From an uncultured Prevotellaceae bacterium (GTDB lineage: Bacteria > Bacteroidota > Bacteroidia > Bacteroidales > Muribaculaceae), in NCBI GenBank assembly GCA_937904375.1, contig CALDIG010000210.1, positions 1 to 35,208 on the forward strand: a DNA stretch of 35,208 bases, read 5' to 3'. This document shows positions 8,961-18,302 of this stretch, one piece after another. Each line of letters starts with the position of its first letter. Position 1 is the first letter of the stretch. Both the position numbers and the translations under genes were made by a program. Below the pieces are notes generated by a model, which saw only the letters and a list, made by a program, of their open reading frames with translations, was not told the DNA's origin and made no database searches.

Positions 8961-10430
8961 ATGATGAAGGCTAAATCAATAGAAAAACTTATAAGTGACA
9001 TTGAAGTGTTGCACATAACAGGCGACAACGGCAAGATGATAACCGACGTGGTGTGCGACTCAAGACTGGTGACCCACGGCAGCCTCTTTGTGGCAGTGCG
9101 AGGCGTGGCAGTCGATGCCCACCGCTTCTTGGGACAGGTGGCGCTGAGCGGTGCCGCCGCTGTGGTGTGCGAGACGCTTCCCAACGAGCTTGCTCCACAG
9201 GTGACCTATATCCAGGTGCCCAACAGCACTATAGCCCTGGCGCATCTTGCCGGCGCATGGTATGAGCATCCGTCGTCTAAGCTGCGCCTGGTGGGCGTTA
9301 CCGGCACCAACGGCAAGACCACCATCGCCACCCTGCTCTATGAGCTGGCGCGACGGCTGGGCTACAAGGCAGGTCTATTGTCAACGGTTCAAAACATCAT
9401 CGACGAGAGAGTGGAACCTGCCAAGCAGACCACCCCCGACCACCTGACCCTCAACCGCTTGCTTCACGACATGGTGGAGGCAGGTTGCGACTATGCCTTC
9501 ATGGAGGTGAGCTCTCACGCCTGCTCGCAGCATCGCATCGACGGCTTGGAGTTTGCTGGTGGCATCTTCACCAACCTCACCCGCGACCACCTCGACTTTC
9601 ACGGCACAGTAGATAATTACATAGCCGCCAAAAAGATGTTCTTCGACTCGCTGGGTAGCGATGCCTTTGCCGTGGTGAATGTTGATGACAAAGTGGGGAG
9701 CGTCATGGTGCAGAACACCAAAGCCAAGAAATATACCTACTCGCTGCGGTCGCTTGCCGACTTCAAGTGCCGCGTAGTGGAAGACCGCCTCGACGGCACA
9801 TCGCTCATTATCAACGACACCGAGCTAGAAGTGATGTTCACCGGCAGGTTCAACGCCTATAACCTCACGGCTGTCTATGCCGCCGGGCTGTTGTTGGGAT
9901 GGAATCACGACGAGGTGCTGGTGGCGATGAGCCGGCTCGTGCCGGTGGCAGGCCGCTTCCAGACGCTGCGCTCGCCGCGCGGATACACAGCCATCGTTGA
10001 TTATGCCCACACTCCCGATGCCCTCATCAATGTGCTTGACGCAGTGAACGAGGTGCGCAAGGGCACAGGACAACTCATCACGGTGTGTGGCTGTGGCGGC
10101 AACCGCGACAGGGGCAAGCGCCCCATCATGGCACGCGAGGCAGTGCTTCGCAGCGACAAGGTGATTCTCACCAGCGACAATCCCCGCGATGAGGACCCCG
10201 ACGAGATACTGCGCGAGATGCAGGAGGGTGTACCTGCCGATAAGCAGTCCACCACTCTCACTATCACCGACCGCCGTCAGGCAATCAAGACGGCCTGCCA
10301 GCTCGCACAGAGTGGCGATGTGGTGATGGTAGCTGGCAAAGGCCATGAGGATTATCAGGAAATCAAGGGTGTGAAACACCACTTCGACGACCGCGAGGAG
10401 ATAATCAACATTTTTGAGACAGAGAAATAG
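8961..10430 (+). CDS. murE: UDP-MurNAc-L-Ala-D-Glu:meso-diaminopimelate ligase
   Basis: A 489-residue Mur ligase that adds the third amino acid to the peptidoglycan stem peptide in the cytoplasm. The ATP loop is GVTGTNGKTT (112-121); the lysine expected to be carbamylated lies in IAAKKMFF (224 or 225). The motif DNPRDEDP (406-413) is the sequence that selects meso-diaminopimelate rather than lysine, so this organism very probably has DAP-type peptidoglycan. Two adjacent ATG codons (8961 and 8964) could serve as start; the first is given. It begins 15 bases after the ftsI stop. Confidence 0.97.
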   Translation: MMKAKSIEKLISDIEVLHITGDNGKMITDVVCDSRLVTHGSLFVAVRGVAVDAHRFLGQVALSGAAAVVCETLPNELAPQVTYIQVPNSTIALAHLAGAWYEHPSSKLRLVGVTGTNGKTTIATLLYELARRLGYKAGLLSTVQNIIDERVEPAKQTTPDHLTLNRLLHDMVEAGCDYAFMEVSSHACSQHRIDGLEFAGGIFTNLTRDHLDFHGTVDNYIAAKKMFFDSLGSDAFAVVNVDDKVGSVMVQNTKAKKYTYSLRSLADFKCRVVEDRLDGTSLIINDTELEVMFTGRFNAYNLTAVYAAGLLLGWNHDEVLVAMSRLVPVAGRFQTLRSPRGYTAIVDYAHTPDALINVLDAVNEVRKGTGQLITVCGCGGNRDRGKRPIMAREAVLRSDKVILTSDNPRDEDPDEILREMQEGVPADKQSTTLTITDRRQAIKTACQLAQSGDVVMVAGKGHEDYQEIKGVKHHFDDREEIINIFETEK

Positions 10431-10439
10431 ATTGTTAGG

Positions 10440-10490
10440 TCTAGATAATCTAGAATTTCTAGAACTTCTATAAAAAACTAAAAACTAAGA
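10440..10490. repeat. Composite 9-base then 7-base repeat array (murE-mraY spacer)
   Basis: Four 9-base units (TCTAGATAA, TCTAGAATT, TCTAGAACT, TCTATAAAA; 10440-10475) run into two 7-base units (AACTAAA, AACTAAG; 10477-10490), ending four bases before the mraY ATG. The order matches the arrays at 6383, 11854 and 21160. Confidence 0.8.
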
Positions 10491-10494
10491 AACA

Positions 10495-11847
10495 ATGCTA
10501 TACTACCTTTTTAGATTTTTAGAGCAATACAATATACCTGGGGCCCACATGTGGGGGTACATCTCTTTCAGGGCGTTGCTAGCGTTGATATTGTCGCTTG
10601 TGCTCTCGGCATGGCTCGGAGAGAAATTCATCCACTACATGCGCAAGCGCAAGATAGGAGAGACGCAGCGCGACACAGCTATCGACCCCTTTGGCGAGAA
10701 GAAGGCGGGCACACCGTCGATGGGCGGCATCGTGATTATCATTGCCATCCTGCTGCCAGTGCTGCTGCTGGGGCGCATGCGCAACATCTACCTTATATTG
10801 ATGATTATCACCACGGTGTGGCTGGGATTTCTGGGCTTCTGCGATGACTATATCAAGATTTACCGCAAGCACAAAGAAGGGTTGAAAGGCAAATACAAGA
10901 TTGTAGGTCAAGTGAGTATTGGTCTCATAGTGGGACTTGTGTTGTGGCTCAGCCCCGATGTGGTGATGCACGAGAACATGGAGCGAGTTACTGTCCCCGC
11001 CCAAGAGACCGTGGTGGCAGATGCCCCGCATGACGGTGCCGAAACAGCGTCAAGCACTCAAGATGGCACCAAAGTGGAGAAAAAAACCGTTGTCGTACAC
11101 AAAGACAAAGCCGAGAAGTCGCTCAAGACCACCATCCCCTTTGTTAAAAACCATAACCTTGACTACGGATATTTCACCAAGTGGCTGGGAAAATGGGGCG
11201 GAGCTGCCGGTTGGGCGTTGTTTGTGCTGATGACTATTCTTGTGGTGACGGCAGTGAGCAACGGCGCCAACCTCAACGACGGCATGGACGGCATGTGTGC
11301 CGGCAACTCGGCGATTATGGGTGTGGCACTAGGCATTCTCGCCTATGTGAGCTCCAATACCGAATTTGCCTCTTACCTCAACATCATGTATATACCCCAC
11401 AGCGAGGAACTTGTAGTGTTTATGTGCGCCTTCATCGGTGCCTTGATAGGCTTCTTGTGGTATAATGCTTACCCAGCACAGATGTTTATGGGCGACACCG
11501 GTTCGCTCACCATTGGCGGTATCATAGGCGTGTGTGCCGTGATTATCCACAAGGAGCTGCTGGTGCCCATCTTGTGCGGCGTGTTCCTGATGGAGAGCCT
11601 CACGGTCATCATCCAGACCCAGGTATTCAAGTACTACAAGCACAAGGGCAAGAAGGTGAGAGTGTTCCGTTCCACCCCGATTCATGACAATTTCCGCAAG
11701 CTCGACAAGGACTTGGACCCCAAGTGCAAGTATGTGTTACGCAGCTGGCCCCGCAACCGGTTCCATGAGTCAAAAATCACGCTGCGCTTCTGGATTTTCA
11801 CCATCTTCCTGGCGGCGCTCACAATAATAACCCTGAAAATAAGATAA
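10495..11847 (+). CDS. mraY: Phospho-MurNAc-pentapeptide translocase MraY
   Basis: A 450-residue polytopic membrane enzyme that transfers phospho-MurNAc-pentapeptide to undecaprenyl phosphate to give lipid I. Seen motifs: PSMGGIVI (74-81), GFCDDYIK with the catalytic aspartates (Asp117, Asp118), NLNDGMDGM (259-267), FMGDTGSL (331-338). It is longer than the roughly 360 residues of the E. coli enzyme. The extra length is mainly a hydrophilic Ala/Thr/Lys/Glu-rich segment at about 160-215, between membrane segments. The usual HHH motif is read here as TPIHDNF (394-400), so only the first histidine is kept. A Bacteroidetes-specific variant at this site is likely, from memory. Confidence 0.96.
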   Translation: MLYYLFRFLEQYNIPGAHMWGYISFRALLALILSLVLSAWLGEKFIHYMRKRKIGETQRDTAIDPFGEKKAGTPSMGGIVIIIAILLPVLLLGRMRNIYLILMIITTVWLGFLGFCDDYIKIYRKHKEGLKGKYKIVGQVSIGLIVGLVLWLSPDVVMHENMERVTVPAQETVVADAPHDGAETASSTQDGTKVEKKTVVVHKDKAEKSLKTTIPFVKNHNLDYGYFTKWLGKWGGAAGWALFVLMTILVVTAVSNGANLNDGMDGMCAGNSAIMGVALGILAYVSSNTEFASYLNIMYIPHSEELVVFMCAFIGALIGFLWYNAYPAQMFMGDTGSLTIGGIIGVCAVIIHKELLVPILCGVFLMESLTVIIQTQVFKYYKHKGKKVRVFRSTPIHDNFRKLDKDLDPKCKYVLRSWPRNRFHESKITLRFWIFTIFLAALTIITLKIR

Positions 11848-11853
11848 TACAAG

Positions 11854-11905
11854 TTTCTAAAGTTCTAGAACTTTAAAAACTTGAAGTTTAGAGTTTAGTG
11901 TTTAT
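11854..11905. repeat. Composite 9-base then 7-base repeat array (mraY-murD spacer)
   Basis: Degenerate 9-base units (TTTCTAAAG, TTCTAGAAC, TTTAAAAAC, TTGAAGTTT; 11854-11889) grade into 7-base units of the AGTTTAG type (to about 11905). The remaining 80 bases before murD are AT-rich, with no clear promoter seen. Confidence 0.6.
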
Positions 11906-11985
11906 AGAAGAACATTTCTTCGATATCAGAGAGAATATATATAATATATTGAGTCATCATAGTAAAAACGAGTTTTTAAAAAGAA

Positions 11986-13323
11986 ATGAAAAGTTTAGTA
12001 GTTATAGGAGGCGGAGAGAGCGGCGTTGGAGCTGCCGTGTTAGGCAAAGTTAAGGGTATGGAGGTGTGGCTCACCGATATGGGAGCCATTGCTCCGCACT
12101 ACAAGGAAATTCTCGACAAGTGGGAAATCGCTTGGGAAGAAGGTCACCACACCGAGGAGAAAGTGCTGGGAGCCGACGAGATAGTGAAAAGTCCAGGTGT
12201 GCCCCTTACGGCTCCGCTCATAGCCAAAGCGATGGAAAGAAACATTCCTGTAATATCTGAGATAGAGTTTGCAGGTCGTTATACCGATGCTAAAATGGTG
12301 TGTATCACTGGCAGTAACGGCAAGACCACCACTACCTTGCTCACCTATCACATCTTGAAGGAAGCAGGGCTGAATGTGGGTCTTGCCGGTAATGTCGGCA
12401 AGAGCTTGGCGATGCAGGTGGCTACCGAGCAGCACGATGTGTATGTGATTGAGCTGAGCAGTTTCCAACTCGACAACATGTATGACTTCCGCGCCAATAT
12501 TGCTGTGATGCTCAATATCACCCCCGACCACCTCGACCGCTATGACTACAAGATGGAGAACTATGCCGCTGCCAAGTTCCGCATCATGCAGAACCAGACC
12601 AGCGAGGACGCCTTCATCTACTGGGAGGATGACCCCATCATCTCGGCACAGCTCAAGAGCATGAAGAGCGAGGCTCGCTTCTTCCCTTTCAGCGCCCGCG
12701 ACGACAAGTCGTGCACTGCCTACTTGAGCAATGGCACGCTGTGCTTCAACGTGGAAGGCGACGCATGGGAGATGCCTAGCAGTGAGTTAGCTCTGAAAGG
12801 TCTTCACAACATCTACAACTCCATGGCGGCAGGTATCAGTGCCTCCTTGCTCGATATCAAGAAAGAAAACATACGCAAAGCACTCGCCAATTTTGAGGCG
12901 GTAGAGCACCGCCTTGAGTTTGTGCGCTCATTCGGCGGCGTGAGATATATCAACGATTCCAAGGCCACCAATGTCAACTCCACATGGTATGCCCTTGAGA
13001 GTATGACCGAACCCGTGGTGCTCATCCTCGGAGGTAAAGATAAAGGCAACGACTACAGTGAGATAGAGGAGTTTGTAAAAGAGAAAGTTGTCGCTCTGGT
13101 GTGCCTGGGAGTGGACAACAGCAAGCTGCACGCTTTCTTCGACGGCAAAGTGCCAGTTGTAGAGGATGCCCGCAGCATGGCAGAGTGTGTGGAGAAATGC
13201 CACACGCTAGCCAAAGAGGGCAGCACAGTGCTGCTGTCGCCTTGCTGCGCCAGCTTCGACCTGTTCAAGAGCTACGAGGACCGCGGCGAGCAGTTCAAAG
13301 AGTGTGTCAATAACTTAAAGTGA
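11986..13323 (+). CDS. murD: UDP-MurNAc-L-alanine:D-glutamate ligase
   Basis: A 445-residue Mur ligase that adds D-glutamate in the second step of stem-peptide synthesis. An N-terminal Rossmann-like GGGESGVGAA (8-17) binds the UDP moiety. The ATP loop is GSNGKTTTT (109-117), and the central DHLDRYD and C-terminal NDSKATNVNST blocks are conserved in MurD. The C-terminal SPCCASFDLF is also a typical MurD signature. It ends 28 bases before ftsW. Confidence 0.97.
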   Translation: MKSLVVIGGGESGVGAAVLGKVKGMEVWLTDMGAIAPHYKEILDKWEIAWEEGHHTEEKVLGADEIVKSPGVPLTAPLIAKAMERNIPVISEIEFAGRYTDAKMVCITGSNGKTTTTLLTYHILKEAGLNVGLAGNVGKSLAMQVATEQHDVYVIELSSFQLDNMYDFRANIAVMLNITPDHLDRYDYKMENYAAAKFRIMQNQTSEDAFIYWEDDPIISAQLKSMKSEARFFPFSARDDKSCTAYLSNGTLCFNVEGDAWEMPSSELALKGLHNIYNSMAAGISASLLDIKKENIRKALANFEAVEHRLEFVRSFGGVRYINDSKATNVNSTWYALESMTEPVVLILGGKDKGNDYSEIEEFVKEKVVALVCLGVDNSKLHAFFDGKVPVVEDARSMAECVEKCHTLAKEGSTVLLSPCCASFDLFKSYEDRGEQFKECVNNLK

Positions 13324-13351
13324 AACCCAAGAAACTGGCACGAGAACCAGC

Positions 13352-14680
13352 ATGAGCGAGAAAGTATCAAGATATAGGGAAATGGCTCGGCGCTATGGCG
13401 ACCCGTGGATATGGGGTATCTACCTCACCCTGGTGGTGCTGTCGATAGTGGAGTCTTACTCGGCGTCGAGCCGCGATGTGGCTCTGATGGGAGTGTATGA
13501 GCCCATCATCAAGCAGGTGGTGTATCTGGTAATTGGAGCTGTTTTTGTTGTGTTGTTGAGTCGCATCAACTACAACAACAAGATGTTGCTGCTGGTGCTC
13601 ATCCCCTTGCTGTGGATTTTTACTATGGTGGCACTAATTTATGTGCTGGTGGCAGGAGAGGTGGTGAATGGTGCGCAGCGCGCCTTCACGATACCTATCA
13701 TAGGACTGTCGGTGCAGCCGTCGGAGCTGGCTAAACTCTCGGCGGTCACTGCCCTTGCCTATATCATGGCTAAGAACCAGGAAGACCGCGACGTCTCTAC
13801 TAAGGGCGTCACAGTATCGGCGGCGGTAGTGGCCCTCTTCGGTGCACTGATGATTAACAGCGGACTAACCAACACGCTGCTGCTCATGGCAATCAGTGCG
13901 GCAATGTTTGTGGTGGGTGGCGCACGTGTCAAGAAGCTTCTTGTGGTCTTGGCGATATATGCTGTTGTGGGCGGACTGTTCTGGGTGTGGAAAGACCTTA
14001 GCGACAAACGCGAAGAGAACATGCGCCAAGTGACAGCCGTTGAAGGCGGCCAGACGGTAGCTGTTGACAAGAGCAAGACGGTGGACCGCCACGGCATGCG
14101 CAAGGGTCGCATCTACAACTGGCGTCACCGCGATGAGCTTATCAACGACTCTGTCAACAGCGAGAACTCCCAGGAGATGTTCTCCATCATGGCGCAGGCG
14201 CATGGCGGGCTGTGGGGAGTGGGCATAGGCAACTCGCGCGAGTGCAGCCGCTTGCCGCTTGCCTTCAGCGACTATATTTTCTCTATCATCATGGAGGAGA
14301 TAGGTCTAGTGGGGGCTATATTTGTGATAATATTGTATCTGTGGTTGCTGTCGCGAGCGGCAATGATAGCGCGGCGATGTCACCGTGTGCTGCCAGCGTT
14401 GCTCATCATCGGTATGGCGGCAATGATCACCTTCCAGGCTCTCTTCCACATGGCAATCAACACGGGGGTCTTCCCAGTGTCGGGCGAGCCGCTGCCGCTC
14501 ATCTCTAAAGGCGGCACCTCGATACTTGTCACCAGCATCGCCATTGGCGTGATGCTTAGCGTGAGCCGCACCATCGCCAATAACACTAACGGAAAGAACA
14601 AGGATGACGGCAACAAGCTGCCTAGTGGTCTGGATGCCCGCAATCCTTCAGAAATACCTGTAAAAAATGAGTGGAAATAA
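13352..14680 (+). CDS. ftsW: Septal peptidoglycan glycosyltransferase FtsW (SEDS family)
   Basis: A 442-residue polytopic SEDS protein with about ten membrane segments. It polymerises lipid II at the septum with FtsI. Seen motifs: VVNGAQRAF (about 105-113), QPSELAKLSA (122-131), the large extracytoplasmic loop with GVGIGNSRE, SDYIFSIIMEEIGLVGA (about 305-321) and PVSGEPLPLISKGGTS (about 375-390). These are strong FtsW/RodA signatures; the dcw position favours FtsW over RodA. It overlaps murG by 14 bases, suggesting coupling. Confidence 0.96.
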   Translation: MSEKVSRYREMARRYGDPWIWGIYLTLVVLSIVESYSASSRDVALMGVYEPIIKQVVYLVIGAVFVVLLSRINYNNKMLLLVLIPLLWIFTMVALIYVLVAGEVVNGAQRAFTIPIIGLSVQPSELAKLSAVTALAYIMAKNQEDRDVSTKGVTVSAAVVALFGALMINSGLTNTLLLMAISAAMFVVGGARVKKLLVVLAIYAVVGGLFWVWKDLSDKREENMRQVTAVEGGQTVAVDKSKTVDRHGMRKGRIYNWRHRDELINDSVNSENSQEMFSIMAQAHGGLWGVGIGNSRECSRLPLAFSDYIFSIIMEEIGLVGAIFVIILYLWLLSRAAMIARRCHRVLPALLIIGMAAMITFQALFHMAINTGVFPVSGEPLPLISKGGTSILVTSIAIGVMLSVSRTIANNTNGKNKDDGNKLPSGLDARNPSEIPVKNEWK

Positions 14681-15782
14681 CAACAAATTAAGTGTGTTGA
14701 TAAGTGGCGGCGGCACTGGTGGTCACATCTTCCCCGCCTTGTCGATAGCCAACGAAATTAAACGACGGGTGCCACAGGCAAACATCTTGTTTGTGGGTGC
14801 CGAGGGGCGCATGGAGATGGAGCGCGTGCCGGCAGCAGGATATGAGATTAAAGGACTACCAGTGGTGGGCTTCGACCGCAAGCGCCTGTGGCGCAATGTC
14901 AAGGTACTTTATCAGCTCAAGAAGAGCATGACGATGGCACGCACCATCCTCGAGCAGTTTCAGCCTAATGTCGCGGTGGGTGTGGGTGGCTACGCCAGCG
15001 GCCCCATGCTGCGCGAATGCCAGAAGCACGACATCCCCACCTTGCTTCAGGAACAGAATTCCTTTGCTGGCGTTGCCAATAAGCTGCTTGCCAAGAAGGC
15101 GAAGTGCATTTGTGTGGCCTACGAGGGCATGGAGCGCTACTTTCCCGCCGAGAAGATAGTGCTCACGGGAAATCCCGTGAGGCGCACGCTGCTCGAGTGT
15201 GAGGCCACTCCCGAGGATGCCCGCAAAGCTTTTGACCTCGACCCTAACAAGCGCACCATCTTGATAGTGGGAGGCAGCTTGGGTGCCCGCACCATCAACG
15301 ACAGCATCATCGCGGGATTGCGCACTATAGGCAAGCACGACGATGTTCAGGTGATATGGCAGTCGGGGCGCATCTACGACGAGCGTTGCCGCGAAGCCCT
15401 TATCTCATCGCAGGTTACTAATATCAAGCAGATGCCGTTTATCAGCAACATGGATCTTGCCTATCGCGCCGCCGACCTGGTGATTTCACGTGCCGGGGCA
15501 AGTTCCATCAGTGAATTGCAGCTACTTGGCAAGGCATCACTGCTGGTTCCCTCGCCCAATGTTGCCGAAGACCATCAAACGAAAAACGCGATGGCTCTCG
15601 TGACCCGCAACGCAGCACTGATGATACCCGACAGCGATGCCGGTTTCAAACTCGTTGACGTGATGCTAAGCACGATAAAAGAGGAACGCATCTTGCAGAT
15701 GCTCAGCGAGAACGTGTCGAAAATGGCACTGCGCGACTCAGCCGAGGTAATCGTCGATAAAGTGCTGCAAATAGCGAAATAA
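14667..15782 (+). CDS. murG: Lipid II synthase MurG (UDP-GlcNAc transferase)
   Basis: A 371-residue peripheral membrane glycosyltransferase that adds GlcNAc to lipid I. The first glycine-rich loop is GGGTGGHIFPA (14-24), then GVGGYASGP and LQEQNSFAGVANK, the diphosphate-binding GGSLGARTIND, and the donor-binding SRAGASSISELQ followed by AEDHQTKNA. All are typical of MurG. The ATG lies inside the end of ftsW. The gene ends just before a 7-base repeat array. Confidence 0.97.
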   Translation: MSGNNNKLSVLISGGGTGGHIFPALSIANEIKRRVPQANILFVGAEGRMEMERVPAAGYEIKGLPVVGFDRKRLWRNVKVLYQLKKSMTMARTILEQFQPNVAVGVGGYASGPMLRECQKHDIPTLLQEQNSFAGVANKLLAKKAKCICVAYEGMERYFPAEKIVLTGNPVRRTLLECEATPEDARKAFDLDPNKRTILIVGGSLGARTINDSIIAGLRTIGKHDDVQVIWQSGRIYDERCREALISSQVTNIKQMPFISNMDLAYRAADLVISRAGASSISELQLLGKASLLVPSPNVAEDHQTKNAMALVTRNAALMIPDSDAGFKLVDVMLSTIKEERILQMLSENVSKMALRDSAEVIVDKVLQIAK

Positions 15783-15785
15783 ATC

Positions 15786-15889
15786 TAAGTTTTAAGTGTT
15801 AAGTTTTAAGTGTTAAGTGACTCTGAATTCTGAAATCTGAATTCTGAATTCTGAATTCTGAAATCTCAACTCTGAACTCTGAATTCTCA
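15786..15889. repeat. 7-base repeat array (murG-murC spacer)
   Basis: About 15 units of 7 bases fill nearly the whole spacer: first TTAAGTG/TTAAGTT units (15786-15820), then ATTCTGA/AATCTGA/ACTCTGA units (15821-15889). The array ends six bases before the murC ATG, so any ribosome-binding signal lies inside the repeat. Confidence 0.85.
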
Positions 15890-15895
15890 ACTATT

Positions 15896-17278
15896 ATGAA
15901 AGATTATAAGTCATTATATTTTGTGGGTGCCGGGGGCATAGGGATGGCAGCTCTGGAACGTTACTTCCTTGCTCTTGGCAAGAAGATTGCGGGTTATGAC
16001 CGCACGTCCAGCGAGTTGACTCGCACCCTTGTTAATGAAGGTGTGGAAATCGTCTTCGACGAGAATCCCGACCTCATCCCCGACTACTGCCGTGACCCCG
16101 AGACCACGCTGGTGGTTTACACCCCCGCCGTTCCCGACAGCCATGCCGGGCTACGATATTTCTGTGACAACGGTTTTGAGGTAGTGAAGCGCGCCAAAGT
16201 GCTGGGACTCGTCACCGAGAGCAGTAAGGGGATGTGCTTTGCCGGCACTCATGGCAAGACCACAACCTCGAGCATGGCGGCTCACATCCTCACTGTCGCC
16301 GGTGTGGGGTGCAACGCCTTTCTGGGCGGCGTGCTACGCAACTACAACAGCAACTTCCTGCTAGCTCCCGACAGCCCCTATTCGGTGATCGAGGCCGATG
16401 AGTTTGACCGCTCGTTCCACCATTTGAAACCCTATATTGCCGTTATTACCAGTACCGACCCCGACCATCTCGACATCTATGGCAACTACGAGAACTATCT
16501 CGAGAGTTTCGCCCATTTCACCGAGCTGGTGCGCGATGATGGAGCTTTGATAGTTCACACAGGGTTGGCTCTGACCCCCCGTGTGGCACAAGGCGTAAAG
16601 GTTTATACTTATTCTAAAGCCGATGGCGATTTCCATGCCGCCAATGTGCGCAAAGGTGGCGGAGACATTGTCTTCGACCTGGTGACACCCTGGGAGACCA
16701 TAGAGGACGTCAAGCTTGGCGTGCCAGTAGATATCAACATCGAGAACGCCATTGCCGCGATGGCTGCCTGCCGCCTTGAGGGCGTCTCGCCCGAGGCGAT
16801 GCGCAAGGCTATATCCACGTTCCAGGGCGCGAAACGCCGCTTTGAGTTCTGGCTCAAAGAACCTGGAAAGCATGGCAAGGTGGTCATTGACGACTATGCA
16901 CATCATCCCAACGAACTATTGGCAAGCATAAAGAGTGTGCGCGACCTCTACGAAGGCCGCAAGCTAACGGTTATGTTCCAGCCACACCTCTATACCCGCA
17001 CCCGCGATTTCGCTCCTGAGTTTGCCACAGCACTCTCCCATGCCGACGAAGTGATTTTGCTGCCCATTTATCCCGCCCGGGAACTCCCAATCGAGGGAAT
17101 TACGAGCGAAATTATATTAAAAGATGTGAAATGTGCGAAAAAATCAATTTATTCTAAAGAAAATTTGATTAAGTCGATACATTTGCTTAATTTTGATATT
17201 TTATTAGTACTTGGGGCGGGCGACATCGTTGATTTGCTACCCCAGATTTGCGAAGAAGTTAAACTACAGCAACGTTGA
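15896..17278 (+). CDS. murC: UDP-N-acetylmuramate:L-alanine ligase
   Basis: A 460-residue Mur ligase that attaches L-alanine to UDP-MurNAc, the first stem-peptide step. The N-terminal Rossmann motif is GAGGIGMAAL (11-20), the ATP loop is GTHGKTTTSS (117-126), and VIEADEFDRSF, DPDHLDIYG and IDDYAHHPNEL are conserved ligase blocks. The order murG-murC-ftsQ is typical of the cluster. Because murC-like Mpl ligases share these motifs, the position was used to choose MurC. Its stop codon overlaps the ftsQ start. The last 60 codons or so (17100-17200) are visibly more AT-rich than the rest. Confidence 0.95.
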   Translation: MKDYKSLYFVGAGGIGMAALERYFLALGKKIAGYDRTSSELTRTLVNEGVEIVFDENPDLIPDYCRDPETTLVVYTPAVPDSHAGLRYFCDNGFEVVKRAKVLGLVTESSKGMCFAGTHGKTTTSSMAAHILTVAGVGCNAFLGGVLRNYNSNFLLAPDSPYSVIEADEFDRSFHHLKPYIAVITSTDPDHLDIYGNYENYLESFAHFTELVRDDGALIVHTGLALTPRVAQGVKVYTYSKADGDFHAANVRKGGGDIVFDLVTPWETIEDVKLGVPVDINIENAIAAMAACRLEGVSPEAMRKAISTFQGAKRRFEFWLKEPGKHGKVVIDDYAHHPNELLASIKSVRDLYEGRKLTVMFQPHLYTRTRDFAPEFATALSHADEVILLPIYPARELPIEGITSEIILKDVKCAKKSIYSKENLIKSIHLLNFDILLVLGAGDIVDLLPQICEEVKLQQR

Positions 17279-18258
17279 AATATGCACGTTACATATTGCT
17301 GATAGCGCTCTTGGCTCTGCTCATAGGAGGCTCCTACTGGGCGAGGAACAAGAGCCGTGATGAGGTGTGTACCGAAGTCAAGGTAGAGATTGAGAACGCC
17401 GAGGGTGCAAACTTTGTCACGGCGACCTACGTCATTGAAGAGCTAGAGCGCAAGCACATTTTTGTCAACAACAAACCAGTGTGGCAAATTAACGTAGAGG
17501 AAATAGAGAAAGTGCTGTTGCAGTCGCAATATATCGAGACGGCAGAGTGCATGTTTGTCAACGGCGGCACTCTCAAGATTAAAGTGTCGCAGATTGTGCC
17601 TGTGATGCGCGTCTTCGACAGCACACAGTCCTACTATGTCAACAAGCAGGGCAAGCGCATGACCGCCAGTGCCAGCTGCAACACCGACGTGCCCATTGTG
17701 CAAGGCTCTTTCACCAACAGCTTCACGCCACAGCGCATGCTACCGCTCATCCAGTATGTGGAGCAAGACCCTGCCCTAAAAGCCTTGGTGACGATGTATT
17801 GCATCAACGACACTAACAATATAATTATCATTCCTTCAATAAAAGGCCATGTGATAAACATAGGCAACTGCAGCAACTATGAGTCGAAATTCAAGAAGCT
17901 ACAGCTGTTCTACAACAAAGTGATGCCGGTGAAGGGATGGATGTACTACGACACCATTTCGGTGAAGTGGGACCATCAAATCGTCGCCACACGCCGCGAC
18001 AAGTTGGTGCCGGTAGTGAAGGTATATAACCCCGAGGAAGACGAGTTACCCGACGACATAGGCACTATGCAAGTGAGCGACAACAAAGCCCCGGCCAACA
18101 CGACGACTACCGAGAACACCAATGCCAAGCCACCAAGCTCCACACCGACGGCTACCGCTGGCGAGAATAAGGGCGATGCCAAGAAACCACCCGAGCAGTC
18201 GTCGCCTCCTCCCAACAAGAAGAAAGAAGATAAACCAAAGGACAAGAAAACCACTTAG
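17275..18258 (+). CDS. ftsQ: Cell division protein FtsQ
   Basis: A 327-residue bitopic protein: a very short cytoplasmic tail, one membrane segment (about residues 4-22), then a periplasmic POTRA-like region (about 33-105) and the FtsQ beta domain. It is expected to scaffold FtsL and FtsI/FtsW at the septum. The start is a TTG at 17275 that overlaps the murC stop (TTGA); no ATG is available near the N-terminus without losing the membrane segment, so TTG is preferred. After about residue 265 comes a low-complexity tail rich in Thr, Pro, Ala and Lys, ending in a run of Lys/Asp. The call rests on topology and on its place between murC and ftsA, since FtsQ is poorly conserved. Confidence 0.87.
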   Translation: MKYARYILLIALLALLIGGSYWARNKSRDEVCTEVKVEIENAEGANFVTATYVIEELERKHIFVNNKPVWQINVEEIEKVLLQSQYIETAECMFVNGGTLKIKVSQIVPVMRVFDSTQSYYVNKQGKRMTASASCNTDVPIVQGSFTNSFTPQRMLPLIQYVEQDPALKALVTMYCINDTNNIIIIPSIKGHVINIGNCSNYESKFKKLQLFYNKVMPVKGWMYYDTISVKWDHQIVATRRDKLVPVVKVYNPEEDELPDDIGTMQVSDNKAPANTTTTENTNAKPPSSTPTATAGENKGDAKKPPEQSSPPPNKKKEDKPKDKKTT

Positions 18259-18302
18259 CCACTTTACACTTACAAAACATTACATTATAACAATATACAC
18301 TC

